The notes under the pieces are model-generated. The model saw only the letters and a program-made list of their open reading frames with translations. It was not told the DNA's origin and did not search any database. This document shows, piece by piece, positions 23,126-33,881 of a stretch of DNA of 64,000 nucleotides. Every line of letters starts with the position of its first letter. Position 1 is the first letter of the stretch. Made by a program: the position numbers and the translations under genes. The stretch comes from Zizania palustris (taxonomy: Eukaryota; Streptophyta; Magnoliopsida; Poales; Poaceae): NCBI GenBank assembly GCA_019279435.1, contig JAAALK010000283.1:3472001-3536000 (forward strand), read 5' to 3'.

Positions 23126-23493
23126 AGCAAAACAACATTTAAGCCATGAGCTTCGAATGTTTGTGCATATAAGTCCAAAGTGACAAAATTCTTAAGACAC
23201 TAAAGTGTCCTGAAAGTTATCTCAATTAATTTCTTTCATAAAACAAAGGTACCAAGTTACCATTCTTCTGACTACAAAGGTCGAAGACATTTCATAAGAT
23301 TTCAAAAGATCTTTAAATGACAGAGGGGCTCCGAACCCCCCAAAAAAAAAAATTGTACTCCGAAGTTTTTTCTTTGCGCATAACCATCTTTGAATACAGT
23401 TCGAAGTTGCTTATACCCAAAGAGGGGCTAGTAAATATGGAGACAATTTTAAATCGGCATTCATTATTGAAACAAATGTGTTTACAGATTACA

Positions 23494-26400
23494 TTATGAA
23501 AAATTGGTATTTATACCAAGAAGGAATCGGAGACCTCTTCGGTCCCGAGAGCTAGGGGTGGAACGACTAGTTCCAACATCGGAAGTTCTATGAACTTTAC
23601 GTTTAACTCTCTTCCTCCCCTTTGAAGCTCTAAAATCCTTCTGTTCTTGTTGAAGCTCGGCCCAAGTTCGAAGCCGCTCAGGGCTTCTCTCCCAGCTTCT
23701 AAGATCTTCAGATCTCTTATTTTGGGCTTCACCTTCGTCTTCGGACCAATTAGTGTCTTCAGAAGACGAGGTGTTTGCGTCAATCTCTTTATCTTCCTCT
23801 TTAATATAAGACAATACGTCTTTGATTACTTCGGGCGCAATAACACCGGAGTCATCTCGAGGAATAAGAAATCGAGGACGCTTATAACTCTTTAGAAGTT
23901 CGAAGGTGTTCCACAGTGAGCGAAGTTCGCTGTTAAGCTCTAACACTTCGATATCTTCCATAAGAGGCAAAGCCTAAAAATATGATAAACAAGACTTTCA
24001 TTGATAAATGTTTACAAACATGAGCTTTACATAATCAAAAAAAAAATCCTAAGCAATTCCTAAACCTGCGGGTTCGGAGGAGGCTGACTGCTTGAAGCTT
24101 GGCTCCGAACTTGCTTCTGACGTTGGCCTTCGTCAATCCAAGCCTTGATCGCAGAACGACCTTCGGCTCTCCACGAAGTTTGGAAGGCTCGCCAAGCAGC
24201 AGCCACGCCTTCGGAAGGAGTCAAAAGTCTCGCGTCGTCGAAGATGATAGAACCCTCTGCGCTCGGAGTAATCATTCGGCCCAAATCCTCATAGTAACGA
24301 AGTAATCCAAGGGCAGACACTTGTCCGGAGAGTTCTCCATAACGCATGCCTGCCGTTTTCATTTGCTTCGCTGCTCCTTGGATCCTCTTTAATCGGCGCA
24401 GCAGAGTGACATTGTCATCCGAAGGTAGTGATCCAGTAGTACCGAAGTACTCCAAGACACCTAGCATCTGCTCGATGACCTCCGAAGCCACCTTCTCAGA
24501 CTTGAGCTTTTCCGCAGTAAGTGCATCCTTGGCCGAAGTCGTTTCTGCTAAAACTCCGGAGATTCTAGCATTCTCCGTAGTCAAAGCATTCTTCTGAGTC
24601 CGGAGTTGGCCAGCTTCTTCTTGTAGCCTTACAAGTTCAGACCCTTTGGCAGCATCCTCCGCCCGCAGTCTTTCAATCTCTGCCCGAAGCACAATTCTTT
24701 CTGCTTCGAGCTCTTTCTTCGTAGCCTCCAAGCTCTGCCTAGCCCTTCGCTCTGCTAGTATTACGTTATCCATCTGAGCTACTCGGCCTTCGGAGAAGTT
24801 AAAATTTCTTTGAAGAGCTTCGTTCTCTTCCCGAAGTTGAGCAATTTCGTTTTCGTTCGATAAAGCCGCAGCGCGGGCTAAGACTGCTTGCTAAGAAAAA
24901 AGGAAAAAATGAAATAAGAAATTATTCATATATAATTTGCTATTTGGTTCGAAGATGCTTTATACCTGATAAGCTGCTCTTTCCACAGCAAGGTTAAGCT
25001 CTGAACCCTTCACCCTGCTTAAACGGGCCACCAGTTCTGTTTCCCCGACTTTGCGACTGGCTTCACCCAAAGGTTTAACCAAAGTCCCAAGTCCGGTTTT
25101 CTCCTCCAAAAATGGAGTTATGAGAGGAAGCATTACTGAAGCCTTCTGATCAGCTCTGCTTAGCGAGGGTCCAGAGAGTTCTTCCGAGGCCCTTGGAACT
25201 TCTGAAGCTGGCCCCCCTCAGTTGATTCACTTTCATCTGTCGACTCAGATGAAGTTGATCCTTGAGCAGGGAGAGGCTCTATGTGTCTTTTTCCTCTTCC
25301 AGGCCCCGGTAAAGTAACCTCCGGCTGTGGCTCCGAAGTTGTCGAAGGTCTTTGAATTGTATCTTCGTGAGATACTTCGACAACAGGAGGCTCTGCAAAA
25401 ACAGAAATATTATACATTGTATAATTTTGCAAAAATTGATAAGAATTATGCAAAATTTACCTTCGGCATTCTCTGGAATATCGAGCACCGGACTGATCGG
25501 AGGATCAAAAGTGTAGTCCTCATCTGAATCAGCCGCTAAATCTTGGACTGCAGGAGCATCGTCCTGGGGAGTCCTTGTTACTTCTTCAGGAATCGAAGCC
25601 ATGATGACTTCGACCCCACCTTCATCCACAGGAACTCCGGTCTGAGTTGTATCTTCTTGAACTACCGAAGTCATTGGTTGATCAGCATTATCTCCAGACT
25701 CCGGTACGTTCGCAGGCACTTCGGCCTCATCTACACCCATAGGGGCTTCGAGTTGTCCTTCCTGGGTATCCAGAACTCTTATTTCTTCGATGTTGACTTG
25801 GGGCTCCGGAATACCTGCAGTATCTTCAATATGAATACTTCGTTGAGTTGCATCTTCATCAATTAATTTTACTAATAAAATACCTTCATCCTCTTTAGAA
25901 CCAGAAAGTGAGGTTCTTGAGCTTGAAGGAGCAGGATCCAAAGGTGCGAGTGTTGGGGGAAAATATCTCATCTTCGGGGTTATTGCCAAAGCAGCATGAA
26001 GACAGCCAACCAGTTCGAAGATTGTCCGAAGGCCATCTTCGAAGGTGCTTGGAGCCTGGTTCGAAGCCCGAAGGCAGGCATTGGTTCGAAGTATGTCTTC
26101 GAACCAAAGCCCTTCAGGATCTTTTCTGCCAGCTAAGATGGAAGACTTATCTTCTATCCTATTAGATTAGTCTTTTACCATTTTAGCCCTATTAAGGAAA
26201 CCGAATAGTTTCCTTAATGTCGGTTGTAATAAAGGGGTAAATAGGTCTTTTCCTTAATGTTCAGGCCTATAAATACCCCCCATTTCATCCTGTAATAAGG
26301 AGGAATTACAAGTGATTCAATACACACTTTCGAACTATTCTAAGCTATTATCCTTTCGGAGGCTTAGAACAGTTTGCTTCGCAAACACTTCGTTTGTTAG

Positions 26401-27737
26401 TTTCTTTTCTACAGAAACCTGTTAGCGTAATCTTTTACGCCAACAGCGAGATTCTTTGGCTTCCGAGCCACTTTCTTCACTGGAGTCTTTGCTGAACCTG
26501 AACCTCCGGCTTCAGCTACTCTTTTCTTGGGGCCTTTCTCTTGAGGCACCCAATCCATCAGAGGGGGTGGAGTTAATTCCAGCATTCCCCATACTCTGTT
26601 AAATCGCTCCCAACTTCCGACTAATTTGATTCGCCATTCTTTTTCCGACGGAGTTGGAGCACCCAGAATCTTCTCCGAAGCCCTTACAATTTGCTCTGAA
26701 GTAATAGGGGCTGAAGAAGCTAAAAAATAATTCGAGTTAATCTTTCTTCGAAGTAAATATGTACTATGCATGTTGGTTTCGAAGTTACCTGCAGGGCTCG
26801 AAGTATAGTTAATCTTGCGAAGACCGCCTTCCGAGTCATCTTCGAAGACGATAGGCCAGTTGGCCATCAACGGAGGAATTTGAAGACCGATGAATTCTTC
26901 GGCCAAGTCTCGCATACTGAGCCTTCGGCTAATTTTTTCAAGCAGGTTCAGGCGGGCTTCGAGCTGACCTTCGTCAGGTTGCACTAGGGCTTCTTTTCGG
27001 AATCTGATTTCTTTGAGGGGTCCAGCCAGAGGACTGTTAGCTCCGACTTCGGCATAAAACCACCTCAGTACCCAATCAGTGTACCATCTAGCATTGATGG
27101 CCTTAGCAGGGAATCGCAGAGCGTATTCGTCTCGAAGTCTGAAATTGATGCTTCCGAAGGCGACCACTACTTTCTCACCTCCGGAGCCTACGGAGGTCTT
27201 CGGCTGACAAGTTGCTCTATGCAGTGCCGCGAAGATTTCAGCCCTCCCTTCACAACCTTCGGCTCTCAGTGCCCACTCGAAGATAGCTAATCTAGCTACA
27301 GCATTCGGAGATAGCTGGGGGAGGGTTACATGAAATAGTTCAAGAACTTCGGCCAAGAAATCTACAGCAGGGAGGCCCAAGCCTGCTTCGAAAAAAGCTT
27401 CGAACACTAGGACTTCTCCGGGTCTTGGTGATGGGATTGCTTCTTTGCCTGGCCTCCGAACCATAACCCCATTGCTAATCTTACCCCCTGCTGTGATTGC
27501 CAAGGACTCTCTTTTGCAGGTCGAAGGTCCCAATTCAAAGGACTGATCCAAATATTTGGTCGATGGAGGGCACAAACCTTGGTCATCGGGGATTTGGGGA
27601 TTTCTCCCCCCTATCGCCATGGACATTGCCGCCTGCATCGAGGGTGCCGCCGCCAATGTCGCCGCCGCTGCTGCTGCTGCGGCTGCTTGCTGCCGAGCCA
27701 AGGCCGAAGGAGGCGCAGATCCCTTGGTCTTCACCAT
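23494..27737 (-). CDS. Antisense five-exon gene of element D (PF04195-like N-terminus)
   Basis: The minus-strand exons are 27737-26789, 26719-25461 (holding a solo LTR), 25392-24966, 24890-24066 and 23973-23494, with introns of 68-92 bp, all GT-AG. Exon 1 resembles the plant putative gypsy-type transposon domain (PF04195), with LPQLSPNAVARLAIFEWAL. Exon 2 has KILGAPTPSEKEW and a Lys-rich then acidic region. Exon 3 ends VERAAYQ. Exon 4 is a long coiled coil (ERIVLRAEIERLRAED) followed by a conserved RYYEDLG...WRAFQTSW block, and exon 5 is acidic then basic. Without the solo LTR the product is about 1150 residues. One base appears lost in a G run near 25220. Function is unknown. Copies in E and H share exons and intron phases. 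Confidence 0.85.
25951..26445 (+). repeat. Solo Tat LTR inside the antisense gene of D
   Basis: 495 bp, TGTTGGGGGAAAATA...CGCCAACA, with perfect duplication GCGAG at 25946-25950 and 26446-26450. It interrupts exon 2, and the antisense frame (KPKNLA to PLDPAP) is exactly restored if the LTR and one duplication are ignored. Its sequence differs from the LTRs of D at several sites (for example GGCCATCTTCGAAGG for GACTTTCTTCGAAGA), so it came from another member of the family. Confidence 0.95.
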
Positions 27738-27876
27738 CGCGATTGCCGGATTGATCTGAAGGAATGGAGACTAGGGCTCAAGAACTCGAAGGCTAGGGTT
27801 CAAGAACTCAAAGGGCTCAAAAAGCTTTGACTGAGAGGAAGCGGTGAAAAGGTAATCGGGTAAGTTTTTGGGCTCT

Positions 27877-27884
27877 TATTTATA
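27877..27884 (-). promoter_or_regulatory. TATA box of the antisense gene in D
   Basis: TATAAATA on the minus strand, about 140 bp upstream of the ATG at 27737. The corresponding positions hold TATAAATA in E (42271-42278) and CATAAATA in H (46550-46557). Confidence 0.65.
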
Positions 27885-28214
27885 GCCTAGTCTTTCCGTT
27901 TGTTACCGTTTAGGCTCTGCCCTTTCGCATTCCCGCCTGTTATTCTCCTCCGAAAATAACGCCTCATATAACTTCCGTTAGAAACAGAAACTAATGGATA
28001 TTTTTTCTAAGTCTAAAAAGACTTTCGAACTTCCTGAGTCAGTTCTAAGATAGTTCGAACAGTAATTACTTTATGACTGATTCGAAGTTCATATCTTCAT
28101 GCATTTCGGAGATAAAACGAAAATCAATAACCCCTATGATTGGTTATCTTTTCTTTCCGTATACTGCTCTCCTAACGTTACAGGTCGTACGGAGAAGCGT
28201 ATTCGAGGGGCTAC

Positions 28215-28709
28215 TGTTGGGGGAAAATATCTCATCTTCGGGGTTATTGCTAAAGCAGCATGAAGACAGCCAACAAGTTCGAAGATTGTCCGAAGACTTT
28301 CTTCGAAGATGCTCGGAACCTGGTTCGAAGCCCGAAGACAGGTACTGGTTTGAAGTATGTCTTCGAACCAAAGCCCTTCAGGATCTTTTCTGCCAGCTAA
28401 GATGGAAGACTTATCTTCTATCCTATTAGATTAGTCTTTTACCATTTTAGCCCTATTAAGGAAACTGAATAGTTTCCTTAATGTCGGTTGTAATAGAGGG
28501 GTAAATAGGTCTTTTCCTTAATGTTTAGGCCTATAAATACCCCCCATTTCACCCTGTAATAGGGACCGATTACAAGTGATCCAATACACACTTTCGAACT
28601 ATTCTAAGTTATTATCCTTTCGGAGGCTTAGAACAGTTTGCTTCGCAAACACTTCGTTTGTTAGTTTCTTTTCTACAAAAACCTGTTAGCGTAATCTTTT
28701 ACGCCAACA
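28215..28709 (+). repeat. 3' LTR of element D
   Basis: 495 bp, almost identical to 16491-16985. It is preceded by CGTATTCGAGGGGCTAC, the presumed plus-strand primer tract, which also precedes the 3' LTRs of E (42610) and, in reverse, of H (46084). TATA at 28532-28539. Confidence 0.95.
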
Positions 28710-28714
28710 CTACT

Positions 28715-29545
28715 GATAAAACACATTTGTCCACCATCCACACTATTATAGAGCCACCGTTAGTAGAATATTTTTCTGAAATTGCTTTGTTACCAGATGA
28801 TTTGCTTGACACTCCTTGTAATAAAGAAGAGTTGTGTGTTAATACTTCACTTATATACATTCCACAACTAGTTAATGAACAGCTTGACTTTGTTGTTGAA
28901 CCTTTAAGTGATTTTATGATACATGTTGTTCACATTGCTAGTGAAAAGGAAGAACAAAAATTGTTATCTTCTTTAAATACTTGGGGTTATATTGAACTTG
29001 ATGATCTTTGTGAACTTAGTACTTTAAATGAGAAATTACTCACTAGACCTGATTTGCCATGTCCTGATCAAATGAGTTTTCACGTAATTGTAAAATACAA
29101 TGATCAAGGAGTATACTATGTGCATAGAGTTTACATATGTTCAGATTTGAAACAACATGTAAATTCCGAAAATAATAGTCTCGACCAAGGTGCTTTAACT
29201 AATCCTATTATCTCGAGAGTCTCTTGTTTTAATTTAATTACACAGGTTTGTTTTCAAGAAGGAGAGCCTTGTGGGCTGCTTTGCAATGCCACAATTCCTG
29301 CTCCCATATATAAAAGTACATATTCGATGTCATTTATTCAAGCAAAGGATTTGGTGAGTTGGTTTTCTTCAATTCACCGCATGTTTAAAGAACAAGAGAT
29401 ACTGCACAATAATGGTTCTTTTGCTAGGAGTTGCATTGATGAGGAACACAAGAACAAACCGAGGACGGTTTGCAGCCAAGAAGGAGAGAATGATGAGGAC
29501 ATCACTAGCTCGGATATAACCATGCTTATACTTTACAATAAATAA
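28715..29545 (+). CDS. C-terminal part of the single ORF of element C
   Basis: It continues the 15714-16490 frame in phase after element D. The product is acidic and Leu-rich, with LDFVVEPLSDFMIHVVHIAS, LLSSLNTWGYIELDDLCELS and SWFSSIHRMFKEQEIL. I recognise no enzyme domain, protease Asp motif or RT. The stop at 29543-29545 lies inside the 3' LTR, so the last 18 codons (beginning DEDITS) are encoded by the LTR. The same DEDITS start occurs in the LTR of G. It may be a remnant of a polyprotein or an accessory part of Gag. Confidence 0.75.
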   Translation, partial: DKTHLSTIHTIIEPPLVEYFSEIALLPDDLLDTPCNKEELCVNTSLIYIPQLVNEQLDFVVEPLSDFMIHVVHIASEKEEQKLLSSLNTWGYIELDDLCELSTLNEKLLTRPDLPCPDQMSFHVIVKYNDQGVYYVHRVYICSDLKQHVNSENNSLDQGALTNPIISRVSCFNLITQVCFQEGEPCGLLCNATIPAPIYKSTYSMSFIQAKDLVSWFSSIHRMFKEQEILHNNGSFARSCIDEEHKNKPRTVCSQEGENDEDITSSDITMLILYNK

Positions 29546-30450
29546 CCCAAGGTTCATTCATTCTATATTAGATTTTCATTTTATATATTTGAACTAAGGA
29601 TGCTACACAATGAGCTGGCTTTGTTTTCAATTACAGAAATTCTTTTATGGATCAAGCGACACGTTAAGAGCACATCAAGAGCATGGAACATCATGGAAGT
29701 TTATTGGGGACCAAGTCAAGGCCATGAAAACATAATATACAATTTCAGGACGTTATTTATGTGCCAAGAGAAAGTGGAGATTAACTTCAACACAATTTCG
29801 ACACGGATTCGGACTGCATGGACAACAACAAATTCAAACGTGCACAACTTTTACATGGCAGCTCCGATTTGGATGATTGTGGACTTTTTGGAAAGATTGA
29901 GACGTTCTCTTTCCAACGGATCTAGCTACATATCCAGATTCCATCGGAGGAGATCACAATCACAAAATCAATGCGTGTTTCTTTTTTTCTTGTCAATTTG
30001 TTTAGAAAATAATTAGTAGTTTCCATATGTAATAAGTTTCCAAACTTTGGGAACGTCCCTAGGGATATAAATAACCCTAGAGACTTCAGTTGTAATTCGG
30101 GTTTTGATTAGATAAAAGTTTAGCCAATGCTACTTGTCCGTGTAAACCCGTGATCGGTTAGATCGCCGGTTTCACGTTTCAGAACCCCAACTACCCTTTG
30201 TGCGTCTTTCATATCCAGCAATTCTAGTTGCTCCTTTATCTTGTTCTTGCTCGTTCTTCGATTGCTTGCAGGAACAAGGTTGATCACCGATAGGATCAAC
30301 AACCCTTGGAGTTGGTGTATCGATCGCTAAGGCGCAACATGAACGTCTCGTACGATTATAGTTGGGTCGTCAACATCGTCTCCCACCAATCGAAGTTATC
30401 TTATCTCTATCAACTCACCGAAAGATCGGGCCATCCATTCCCCCCCATCA
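29491..30450 (+). repeat. 3' LTR of element C
   Basis: 960 bp, TGATGAGGACATC...CCCCATCA, preceded by a purine tract CCAAGAAGGAGAGAA (29476-29490) and followed by GGATG (30451-30455). TATA-like box near 30063-30075. Confidence 0.93.
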
Positions 30451-30455
30451 GGATG

Positions 30456-31203
30456 GTTCACTCGCTGTTTTTGCTGAGTCTGCTTTTGTTGCCACCTTTG
30501 AGCCTAGAGATGTTGCTCATGCTTTATCTGATGTAAATTAGATAAATGACATGCAAGAAGAGCTTGGAAATTTTGTCCACAATCGGGTTTGGACACTAGT
30601 TGAGCTGCCACCTGGATGCAACTCTATAGGCACCAAGTGGGTGTTTAAGAACAAGCAAGGTGAAGATGGGGTTGTGGTGCGCAACAAAGCTCGATTAGTT
30701 GCCCAGGGTTTTTGCCTGAAGGAGGATATTGATTTTGAGGAGACTTTCAGCCCTGTTGCCTGTCGTGAGTCTATTCGCATACTTTTGGCATTAACTACTT
30801 CTAATGGTTTTAAGCTTTTTCAAATGGATGTCAAGAGTGCTTTTCAGAACGGGTACATAGAGGAGGAGGACTATGTTAGGCAGCCCCTGGTTTTGAAAAC
30901 CCTAAGTTTCCTCGACATGTTTTTAAGTTGAAGAAAGCTTTATATGGTCTGAAGCAAGCCCCCATGGCTTGGTATGATCATTTAAAGCAATTTTTGTTGG
31001 GAAACGACTTTGTGTTTGGTTCTGTGGACAAGACTCTTTTCTTTCTCAGAGTTGGCACTGATTTCTTGATTACTCAGATTTACATGGATGACATTATTTT
31101 CGGTGGTTCTACTAATGAGCTTGTGTCCAAGTTGTCTGAGCAGATGCACAACGAGTTCAAGATGAGCCTCATGGGTGAGCTCAAGTACTTTCTCGGGCTC
31201 TAG
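30456..31203 (+). pseudogene. Copia reverse transcriptase of element B
   Basis: It resumes after element C. The copia RT opening is WVFKNKQGEDGVVVRNKARL, followed by ARLVAQGFCLKEDIDFEETF and FQMDVKSAF (first catalytic Asp). A frameshift near 30905 leads to KKALYGLKQAP, and the catalytic box YMDDIIFGG lies at about 31081-31107. A stop in the upstream linker (about 30538) and the end at 31201 show decay. It belongs with the integrase at 12631-13704. Confidence 0.9.
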
Positions 31204-32021
31204 ATCAAGCAAACCAAGGATGACATCTTCATCCACTAGAGCAAGGACACACGATACATGCTGAAGAAGTTCGACTTCGGTGGAGAGCTGAAGCCTCAGA
31301 TGACCCCCATGGGCACATCTACGGGTCCGGACAAGGACGAGAGCGGCGTCAAGGTCAACGAGAGAGAGTATCGAGGGATGATTGGATCGCTTCTATACCT
31401 GACAGCGATGAGACCGAACGTTCAGTTCACTGTGGGATTGTGCGCACGCTTCCAGTCTTCACCACGTGCATGTCATCGGCAAGCTGTCAAGTGCATTTTT
31501 AGGTACCTTACCTATGCGCCTGATCTCGGTCTTTACTATTCAGCATCATCATATCTTGAGTTATCTTGCTTATCTGATGTTGATTTTGGTGGGTGCCGGC
31601 TGGATTGCAAGTCGACTTCCGGTACTTGCCAGTTTCTCGGTTCTTCACTTGTTTCTTGGTCTTCGCGTAAGTAATCTGGAGTTGCGCTTTCTACCATAGA
31701 GGCTGAGTATGTAGCTACTGCTCATAGTTGATATATATGATTTCCACTTTGAAAGATTTTGGGTTGTCTTTTCCTGCGAGAGTGCCTTTGTTTTGTGACA
31801 GCACTAGCGCGATTGGTGTAGGAAAAAACCCATGTCTTCATTAAAAAACCAAACATATTGATGTGCACTTTGACTTCTTGAGGGATCAATATGAGAAAGG
31901 TGTCATGGAGCTTGTTCATGTTAATACCCATCATCAGTTGGCTGACATTTTGACCAAACCCCTAGATCAGTCTACAGTTGAGCGTTTGCGAGGGGATTTG
32001 GGAGTTGTGTATCCGTTTTAG
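31204..32021 (+). pseudogene. Copia RNase H and Pol C-terminus of element B
   Basis: Broken frames give YRGMIGSLLYLTAMRPNVQF, DCKSTSGTCQFLGSSLVSWS, IEAEYVA and LADILTKPL, the standard end of copia Pol, closing with TAG at 32019-32021. Stops (for example at 31201 and 31672) and frameshifts around 31740-31860 inactivate it. Elements A and J rejoin homology to B at this end, right after their Gag. Confidence 0.88.
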
Positions 32022-32625
32022 GATATTTTTTGAGTTTTTTCTTTCTTCTTTACTCTTTTATTTGAGTCTTTTTGTGTGAGTTCATATCATGCATACTCAT
32101 ATATGCTTCTGTTATATGATTGATCTGCTTTACTTATTCTGGCAAATATATGCTTCTGAATACTTGTCAATGATCATGCTTGCTTCTTTTAAATGCCTGG
32201 TAGCTAGTTCCTTTACTTAGATGCAGATATGCAACTTGGACATTTGTATGCTTTAACATGGAAAATACGTTATAAAACGATAAAAATCATAAAAATGAAA
32301 AATCCATGCCTTCTATGCTTAAGTGAAAAGATCTAGCTGGGTTTGCTATGTCGCCTTGCATTGCTCTAGATTGCTTACCATAGCACTTTGGTAAGAACTA
32401 TGACATTGTAATGTATGCCAAGACCAATATCTTAAGCTTCTGATGGTCCTGTTCTGGCCTAGGTTTGACATGGTCGGTTAGCATAAGGTTGACATACAAA
32501 TAACCCCTAGCACAAAAGAAAAAGGAAAAAAAGCATGAAATTAAAAGGATAACAAGTTTGCTGAAGCTCTTAGTTCTGGACAATGCTTATCTTGGTAGAT
32601 ATCAGCTAGCCTTTGCATCTCGTGA
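32022..32625 (+). other. 3' UTR of element B (polypurine tract deleted)
   Basis: It is homologous to about 5660-6400 of A and contains no gene. It stops at GCATCTCGTGA, where the LTR begins about 12 bases late. The stretch with the purine boxes and the first LTR bases has been deleted. Confidence 0.75.
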
Positions 32626-33881
32626 TGTTGAATATCATATGCCTCATTGCTCCAGAAGTGATGAGTGATTGTCAACGGAAGTCAACAAAGAGACACGAAG
32701 AGGAGACGAGACCTATCATGTCTTGGGCCGAGTGTGACTCAGGTACATGGGCGGCGAGCGACTGCTGGGCAAAAGGGCCGCGGAGTCGGCCCAGCCTAAT
32801 TTGGGTACATGGGCCAGGAACGGTAGGGGATCTGCTGGTATGTTGACTGGGTTTGACTCAGGTAAACGGGTGGTGAGCGATTGCTGGGCTGAGGGAGCCG
32901 CGGAATCAGGCCGTCCCAATCTAGGTACCACTTGCAAAGACATCGGACACTTTGTCGGTTTCGGCATAAAACCTACGCACTAATCCAGACTGCTCATCAG
33001 AGATCGGACCGTCTTGAAGCGAAGCCGTAGCTTCTATGAAAACTCTGCATCAGGACAATCTACCTTTAGTTAGGATTTTACTGTTTTGCCCTTTGGGCCC
33101 GTGTCTGTATTTCAGAGTCTGTACCCTAGGGGTATTTGCGTCATTTCCAGTTTTTTGAATTGCCTATAAAAGGGCATGTGTACCCTAGGGTTTCACCAAC
33201 TCTTCCAATGCAAATCTAAGTTCACTTTTACTTGTATGTCTTCTTCCTCCCTGTTTACTAACGCCGCTAGCTCTCCTAATTTTTAGCCACCACATCGAAA
33301 ATTCCTGAGAAATTCCTATTTCTGGTTTTCTCTGGCCCCGGTCTTTATTCTTCGGAGCGCATGCATGATGGAAGCTTTGAGGCACTCGGCGATAGACTCA
33401 GTGCGCTGGAGCAGCACGAACTCGGTGCCTCGGCTGAGCGACGAAGTGTAGCGGAGCGCTCGACCACTACGTGAAGCCGGCCTACCATGACGCACAGATC
33501 TCGGCGCATCAGCTGGAGACATCCCGCGTGAAGACGACGTGTGGACGCTAAAGTCCAGTGACAGGGGCACACTTGAGGTACACGGACAGAACCAGAAGCT
33601 TCTTATCAACATTTTTCAGAACAGTAATCCCTCCTCAATTTGCGTGCACGTACAGTTTTTATCTCAGAATATTCTGTAATTTCTTCAATTGATATCAACA
33701 CTTTATTTTAGATTACTTCATTAATATTCATTGATTTATTTGACAACACTGTTTACTTTCGGTATTTATTTTGTCAAATTAAATATTGTTCTTATCTCAT
33801 TTCTATCATACTCTTTGTGCACTGTGAATGTTATGCCTGATGCAGTATATGTGATTTTCTGAAATGCCTGTGAGTTGAATG

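Larger units (their letters stand above)
16491..28709 (+). mobile_element. Element D: near-intact Tat-type Ty3/gypsy with antisense gene
   Basis: 495-bp LTRs (16491-16985 and 28215-28709) flank 11.2 kb, with target duplication CTACT at 16486-16490 and 28710-28714. The internal order is primer site, gag-pol (plus), tandem repeats, an antisense five-exon gene (minus), then a GAGGGGCTAC polypurine-like tract before the 3' LTR. By eye I found only one base difference between the LTRs (C at 16627, T at 28351), so insertion is recent. The polyprotein has a single stop. A solo LTR lies within the antisense gene. This is the best-preserved element of the window. Confidence 0.95.
13705..30450 (+). mobile_element. 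Element C: gag-only LTR element (TR-GAG-like) hosting D
   Basis: It is bounded by TGATGAGGACATC...CCATCA LTRs (13705-14666 and 29491-30450, about 960 bp each) with target duplication GGATG at 13700-13704 and 30451-30455. Without D, the internal region is only about 2.6 kb: primer site, A-rich leader, one long ORF and a polypurine tract. The ORF has a gypsy-type Gag N-terminus and an unrecognised C-terminal part. No protease, RT, RNase H or integrase is encoded. Mobility would need another gypsy element in trans. Element F, with similar Gag, is a candidate family. Confidence 0.9.

Noticed and set aside
27640..27700. GCC/GCT trinucleotide run as a microsatellite
   Set aside because: It encodes the poly-Ala stretch near the start of the antisense protein of D and is better explained as coding.
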